Below, piece after piece: positions 32,170 through 35,896 of a stretch of DNA of 35,896 nucleotides (position 1 is its first letter; each line of letters starts with the position of its first letter). Both the position numbers and the translations under genes were made by a program. A model generated the notes under the pieces. That model made no database searches and was not told the DNA's origin. It saw nothing but the letters and a program-made list of their open reading frames with translations. The stretch is taken from assembly GCA_937951625.1 (NCBI GenBank), contig CALFBP010000026.1, forward strand, positions 1-35,896, given 5' to 3'. The stretch comes from an uncultured Thermoguttaceae bacterium. Its GTDB lineage: Bacteria > Planctomycetota > Planctomycetia > Pirellulales > Thermoguttaceae.

Positions 32170-33291
32170 ATGCGGCCGTTCGTAATTGATGTTAGATCTG
32201 CGGACGACGTCCGCGATGTGGTGCATCGCGCGGTCCAAGCCCTGGCCGAGGGCCGTTTAGTGGCCTTCCCGACCGAAACCGTGTACGGTTTAGCCGCCCA
32301 TGCCTTGGCCCCGCAGGCGGTGGAGCGGTTGCTCGCCGTCAAACGTCGTAAACAGGGTCACCCCATCACTCTAGCGATTCGGAGCCTTGAGGATGCTTTG
32401 GATTATGTGCCTAACATGAATCGTTTGGCTCACCGCTTGGCCCGACGGGTTTGGCCCGGCCCCATCACCTTGGTTCTCGATGCCACCCATCCCGAGGGTT
32501 TGCTCCGTCGGCTGCCGTTGGAGGTTCAGCGCGCCGTCGCGCCCGAAGGAACGGTCGGGCTTCGCGTGCCCGGCCACAGGATGGTGCTCGATGTGTTGCA
32601 GTTTATTCCTGGGCCCATCGCTCTCACGAGCGCCAATCGTGGCGGCGAGCCCGACCCACTCACCGCTCAGGATGTTGTAGGTGCTCTCCAAGACGACGTG
32701 GATTTGGTATTGGACGACGGGCCATCGCGATACGGGCAGCCGTCCACAGTGATTCAGGTGGAAAACGGTGAATTAACCGTATTGCGGGAAGGGGCGGTAC
32801 CAGAACGAACTATCCGTCGTCTGAGTTCTTTTATGGTCTTGTTTGTCTGTACAGGCAACACCTGCCGCAGTCCCATGGCTGAGGCGATTTGCCGAAAAAT
32901 CCTTGCCGACCGGCTTAATTGCGATGTGAACCAACTGGAAGATCGAGGGGTGATCGTCATGTCGGCAGGGGTTAGTGCTATAGAGGGTGGTCGAGCTAGC
33001 CCCGAGGCGGTAGAAATCTTGGCTAAGATGGGCGTAAATCTCGAGGCACACGAAACCCAACCTGTGAGTGATTCGATTGTCCGCCAAGCGGATGCGATTT
33101 ACACCATGACACAATCGCATCTTCGGGCAATCCTCGCCCAATGGCCAGACGTGGCTGGTCGCTTGCAGACGCTTAACCCTTCTGGAGAGGATATTTTAGA
33201 TCCTATAGGTGGGTCGGTGGAAAGATACCAACGGTGCGCCAAGGAAATTGAAACGCACCTCAGGGCCCGGATCAAGGAATTCGAGCTGTAG
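32170..33291 (+). CDS. Fusion of Sua5/YrdC threonylcarbamoyl-AMP synthase and YwlE-type arginine phosphatase
   Basis: 373 aa in one unbroken frame. Residues about 8-215 are a YrdC/Sua5 domain (VAFPTETVYGLAAHA, KRRKQGHPITLAI, RRVWPGPITLVLD, GTVGLRVPGH, PIALTSANRGGE, STVIQVENGELTVLREGAV), which makes threonylcarbamoyl-AMP for the t6A tRNA modification. The C-terminal extension of archaeal Sua5 is absent. Residues 222-373 are a low-molecular-weight phosphatase: FVCTGNTCRSPMAEA with nucleophile C227 and DILDPIGGSVERY with general acid D344. Thr231 in the loop (Ile in tyrosine phosphatases) marks the YwlE protein-arginine phosphatase class. GGGGAGG precedes ATG 32170. rpiB follows, as in the Bacillus ywlC-ywlE-ywlF order. 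Confidence 0.9.
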   Translation: MRPFVIDVRSADDVRDVVHRAVQALAEGRLVAFPTETVYGLAAHALAPQAVERLLAVKRRKQGHPITLAIRSLEDALDYVPNMNRLAHRLARRVWPGPITLVLDATHPEGLLRRLPLEVQRAVAPEGTVGLRVPGHRMVLDVLQFIPGPIALTSANRGGEPDPLTAQDVVGALQDDVDLVLDDGPSRYGQPSTVIQVENGELTVLREGAVPERTIRRLSSFMVLFVCTGNTCRSPMAEAICRKILADRLNCDVNQLEDRGVIVMSAGVSAIEGGRASPEAVEILAKMGVNLEAHETQPVSDSIVRQADAIYTMTQSHLRAILAQWPDVAGRLQTLNPSGEDILDPIGGSVERYQRCAKEIETHLRARIKEFEL

Positions 33292-33400
33292 CCGCGTCCA
33301 TCGGGTGGCGGCAGTTTTGTGGCCTTGCGGCCGCAGGTCAAGTTGGGGAAGCGGGGAAGGGATTTTTTAGGGCGGAAATCAAGTAGAACGGTAACACACC

Positions 33401-33883
33401 ATGCGGATTGCAGTGGGCGCTGATCATCGCGGTTTTTCGATCCGCAATAAGGTCGTGGAATTGCTGAAACGCCTGGGGCACGAGGTTTTGGACATGGGCG
33501 TTTTCGGCGAGGATCCCGTGGACTACCCCGACATCGCAGCCGCTGTGGCACGATTGGTCAGTGATGGACAGGTGGAGCGGGGGATTCTGATCTGCGGAAC
33601 CGGTCTGGGGATGTGCATCGCCGCGAACAAATTTCCGAACGTTCGGGCCGCGCCGTGTCACGACGACTTGACCGCTGAAATGAGCCGACGGCACAACGAT
33701 CTCAACGTCCTTTGCCTTTCCGCAGACATGCTCGGCGAGCGACTGATCGACCGAATGATTGAAATCTGGCTGAACACGCCTTTCGAGGGCGGGCGGCACG
33801 CCCGGCGGGTCGACAAGATCGCACGCCTCGAGCGTGAGTATCTCGCCCAAATCCCGAAAGACAACGAACCCTCGCAGTCGTAG
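33401..33883 (+). CDS. rpiB: Ribose-5-phosphate isomerase B
   Basis: 160 aa. It interconverts ribose 5-phosphate and ribulose 5-phosphate in the pentose phosphate pathway. Conserved features: AVGADHRGF (D8, H9), the catalytic C65 in LICGTGLGMCIAANK with T67, and H98 in SRRHNDLN, plus VLCLSADMLG. Length is typical. ATG 33401 is chosen as the only start that begins the fold (MRIAVGADHRG). It lies 109 bases behind the Sua5-YwlE fusion on the same strand. The neighbourhood matches ywlF (rpiB) of Bacillus. Confidence 0.95.
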   Translation: MRIAVGADHRGFSIRNKVVELLKRLGHEVLDMGVFGEDPVDYPDIAAAVARLVSDGQVERGILICGTGLGMCIAANKFPNVRAAPCHDDLTAEMSRRHNDLNVLCLSADMLGERLIDRMIEIWLNTPFEGGRHARRVDKIARLEREYLAQIPKDNEPSQS

Positions 33884-33947
33884 GGGTTTTATCGCTTTCA
33901 AGCCGCCTCTTTTTGGAAAACCCTCGTCGGACGGTTGCGGCGGAATC

Positions 33948-33975
33948 TTGAAGATTTCTTGGCGGTGGTTAGAGT
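33948..33975 (+). promoter_or_regulatory. Candidate promoter for the 34 kb hypothetical gene
   Basis: TTGAAG (33948-33953), 16-base spacer, TAGAGT (33970-33975). Predicted start is near 33982, upstream of all three candidate ATG codons of the next gene. Confidence 0.4.
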
Positions 33976-34026
33976 CGAAAGCGTGGGCCGTAAAAAATGC
34001 TTTGGACGCCGCGAGGCGTCCCGGCA

Positions 34027-34620
34027 ATGACCAAGGCAGGCGAGACACCAATGGCCGAATCAAGATACTCCGCTTCCAGCGAACTCGACGAACTCCTACG
34101 TAACGCTGAACTCCGCGACGAATTGGAACCCTACTACGACGAGTCGATCAGCCGCGTGAGTGTGCAGCGGCTCCCGCTGGCGGTCGAGAACGAATACCTG
34201 GCCAGCATGTTGGCCTGGGAGACGGCGCCGATTGTGCCGATTTTTCGCTGGTTCGAGCCCGAGCTTCGGCCCCCCCGGCCCTCGGCCCTGAACGACGCCG
34301 ATTTGCACGAGATCCTTTGGGATTTGATCTACAAGCTGTACGAGAAGAGGATCGTACTTGATTTCACGGATCACCTCTCGGATCGGGAACTCTACACGCT
34401 GATCTACCGCCATATCCTGCCCGCAAGGGAAAAGAAAATTGACGCTCGGACCGGTTTCCTGCACTGGGACTGTGCTTCGGTGGGCGGCGATCCGGAGGTT
34501 TGGCTCCGCTACTACGCCAGCGAAGAGGAGCGTCAAGCCTGGGCGGAGACGTATCGACAACCGCTCCCGCCCGCGGAGATTCCCGCCTATCCGCGGGCCA
34601 TGCCGGGGGAACCGGCCTGA
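34027..34620 (+). CDS. Uncharacterised soluble protein (197 aa)
   Basis: 197 aa from ATG 34027; ATG 34051 (with GGCGAGAC upstream) and ATG 33997 are alternatives, and only the first few residues change. No signal peptide or membrane helix. The middle has conserved-looking aromatic patches (ENEYLASMLAWETAPIVPIF, RWFEPELRPPRPSALNDADL, LHEILWDLIYKLYEKRIVLD, FTDHLSDRELYTLIYRHILP), then HWDCASVGGDPEVWLRYYAS and a Pro-rich tail. This reads as a real cytoplasmic protein, and I recall similar sequences only from planctomycetes. Function unknown. It is on the same strand as rpiB, 143 bases behind it. Confidence 0.7.
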   Translation: MTKAGETPMAESRYSASSELDELLRNAELRDELEPYYDESISRVSVQRLPLAVENEYLASMLAWETAPIVPIFRWFEPELRPPRPSALNDADLHEILWDLIYKLYEKRIVLDFTDHLSDRELYTLIYRHILPAREKKIDARTGFLHWDCASVGGDPEVWLRYYASEEERQAWAETYRQPLPPAEIPAYPRAMPGEPA

Positions 34621-34666
34621 CCCATTTGGAGGCAGCATTTGCGGTTTTGGCTGGCTTCGGCAAGCC

Positions 34667-35896
34667 TTAATCCTGCGCCTTGACGTCGTAACACATCAGC
34701 GCGTCGTTGGCGCGAAGGTAGAGTTTACCCTCGTGAATGACCGGATATGCCCAGGCGGGGCCATCGACCACGGCGGGCTTGAAGGAGCCTTTCAAGCGGA
34801 ACTCATCGGGCGTGGCCTCGATCAGTGCCACGAGGCCATCCTCATAGCGGAAGATCAGATGGCCATCGGCAAACAGGACCGCGGCCGAGCGTCGGCCCAC
34901 GGGCGGATTTTTCCAATGGATTTTGCCGGTCATGAAATCCAAGCAGACGGGCGTGCCGTTGTTCTGGCCCGAGCCTCCATAAACGCTGTCGCCCACCAAG
35001 ACCACGCCGCCGTGGTGGTTCTCGAAGTCCTGCGGGCCAAGGAAGTAAACCTCCTCGGCCTTGAATCCGCTGCCGTCCTTGACGATCTTCAATAGCGCGC
35101 TGCCCGTCTTGTAGCTCGTCGTAACGAACACATAGTTGTCGCGGACCAAAGGCGTGGGAATGTTGGCCACGCGGTTGGCGATGCGGCCATAGCCCCAAAG
35201 AAACTTCCCGGTCTTGGCCTCGACGCCCACCGCCCCTTGTCCGACGAGTTGAATGTATTGCCGGGTCCCCAAGATGTCGGCCGCTACCATGGACGTGTAG
35301 GCCGCGCCTTGGGGCGTGCGATCGTTCAACCGCGGCACCGCACACTTCCAGATCGTTTGGCCCGAACGCTTGTCCAAGGCGACCAGCGTGGCCTCGCTTC
35401 CACCGGGAGTGCAAACCACTTGATCGCCGTCGACCAACGGCGACTCGCTATACCGCCAGCGGGACATCATCCTGCCGCCGAAGTCGTTGGGGAACGATTT
35501 GCGCCAACGAATTTTCCCCGTGGCCGTCTCCAAACAGGCGAAATCGCCATCCGTGCCGAGGGCAAAAAGCAAGGGTCCGTCCACCGTGGGCGTGCAGCGC
35601 GGACCATCGGTGTGGGGCGGACCGATGGGCGTCGCCCAAAGTTTTTTCCGCTTGGCCAGGTCGAACGCCAGAACGTACTGCGAGGCCCCCTCGCCCTCAT
35701 CTCGGTCGCCCATCGTGTACAATTTGCCCTGGACAATCGCTACGCTTGAATAACCACGGCCAAGGCCGCTCATTTTCCAAAGCAGCTTGGGACCGCCCTC
35801 CGGCCATTGCTTGAGCAAACCGGTTTCTTCGCACTTGCCGTCGCGGTTGGGTCCGCGGAATTGGGGCCAGTCGCCGGCCAGTGCTGAACCTGAAAC
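34667..35896 (-). CDS. PQQ-type beta-propeller protein, 5' end beyond the window
   Basis: At least 410 codons; the frame is open to the right edge, so the N-terminus (probably a signal peptide, ending ALAGDWPQFRGPNRDGK) is cut off. The start WPQFRGPNRDG followed by KQWPEGGPKLLWKMSGLGRG is typical of the many exported PQQ-repeat propellers of planctomycetes. Repeats include LAFDLAKRKKLWATPIG, CLETATGKIRWRKSFPNDFG, LVALDKRSGQTIWKCAV, GVEAKTGKFLWGYGRIANR and LDFMTGKIHWKNPPVGR. These are not enough to show a bound quinone cofactor. The role is likely structural or binding in the envelope. Confidence 0.88.
   Translation of the reverse strand, partial: VSGSALAGDWPQFRGPNRDGKCEETGLLKQWPEGGPKLLWKMSGLGRGYSSVAIVQGKLYTMGDRDEGEGASQYVLAFDLAKRKKLWATPIGPPHTDGPRCTPTVDGPLLFALGTDGDFACLETATGKIRWRKSFPNDFGGRMMSRWRYSESPLVDGDQVVCTPGGSEATLVALDKRSGQTIWKCAVPRLNDRTPQGAAYTSMVAADILGTRQYIQLVGQGAVGVEAKTGKFLWGYGRIANRVANIPTPLVRDNYVFVTTSYKTGSALLKIVKDGSGFKAEEVYFLGPQDFENHHGGVVLVGDSVYGGSGQNNGTPVCLDFMTGKIHWKNPPVGRRSAAVLFADGHLIFRYEDGLVALIEATPDEFRLKGSFKPAVVDGPAWAYPVIHEGKLYLRANDALMCYDVKAQD

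Overview
The window looks like chromosomal DNA from a Planctomycetota bacterium, most likely a member of the Pirellulales and possibly close to the thermophilic Thermogutta group. Its GC content is high. It carries several families that are common in planctomycetes: a DUF1080 secreted hydrolase, a neutral-ceramidase-like protein, a PQQ-type beta-propeller protein with an FRGPNRDG start motif, a methylofuran-type formyltransferase/hydrolase subunit (FhcB), a small very basic DUF6800-like protein and an MCE/Mla lipid transporter. The order and species are inference. I saw no tRNA, rRNA, insertion sequence, CRISPR array or phage gene.

Layout. 1-1.1 kb: an arsenic cluster on the minus strand (arsR remnant, arsC, a 57-aa protein). 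1.2-3.8 kb: a heat-shock cluster. A reduced J-domain protein on the minus strand faces three tandem Hsp20 genes on the plus strand. An excellent sigma-54 type promoter lies in front of the Hsp20 genes and a strong terminator ends them. 3.8-7.0 kb: ferrous iron uptake (feoA, feoB and a Cys-rich FeoB partner) behind a promoter that overlaps a Fur-box-like repeat. 7-12 kb, minus strand: a GT9 glycosyltransferase, a Tat-exported TIM-barrel protein, fhcB and a lone type II secretion F-type membrane protein. 12-14.7 kb: a small lipoprotein, an orphan hydrogenase-maturation-type protease, bacterioferritin with its own promoter, and a membrane protein. 14.8-17.6 kb: an mlaE-mlaF-mlaD operon. 17.6-18.4 kb: a palindrome-rich non-coding element and a small protein.

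18.5-23 kb: secreted and envelope enzymes (DUF1080, SGNH hydrolase, BtpA/SgcQ family, ceramidase-like). 23.2-26.1 kb: an overlapping dapF - acyltransferase - xseA operon. 26.2-31.3 kb: an Agl23-like GT39 membrane protein, a discoidin-domain exported protein, a dolichyl-phosphate-glucose-type GT2, the DUF6800-like protein and an unknown exported protein. 31.6-35.9 kb: a small conserved protein, a fusion of Sua5/YrdC (tRNA t6A synthesis) with a YwlE-type protein-arginine phosphatase followed by rpiB, an unknown protein, and a PQQ-propeller gene that runs off the right edge.

Most interesting points: the Sua5-YwlE fusion, whose phosphatase loop has the arginine-specific Thr and whose neighbour is rpiB as in the Bacillus ywlC-ywlE-ywlF order; the sigma-54 promoter with a palindrome in front of three Hsp20 genes; a structured non-coding element at about 17.9-18.08 kb with its own sigma-70-like promoter; the disrupted arsR; and FhcB with Ser where metal-containing homologues have a Cys ligand. 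Promoters of the form TTGNNN-17-TAGAAT recur (feoA, dapF, bfr) and fix several start codons.
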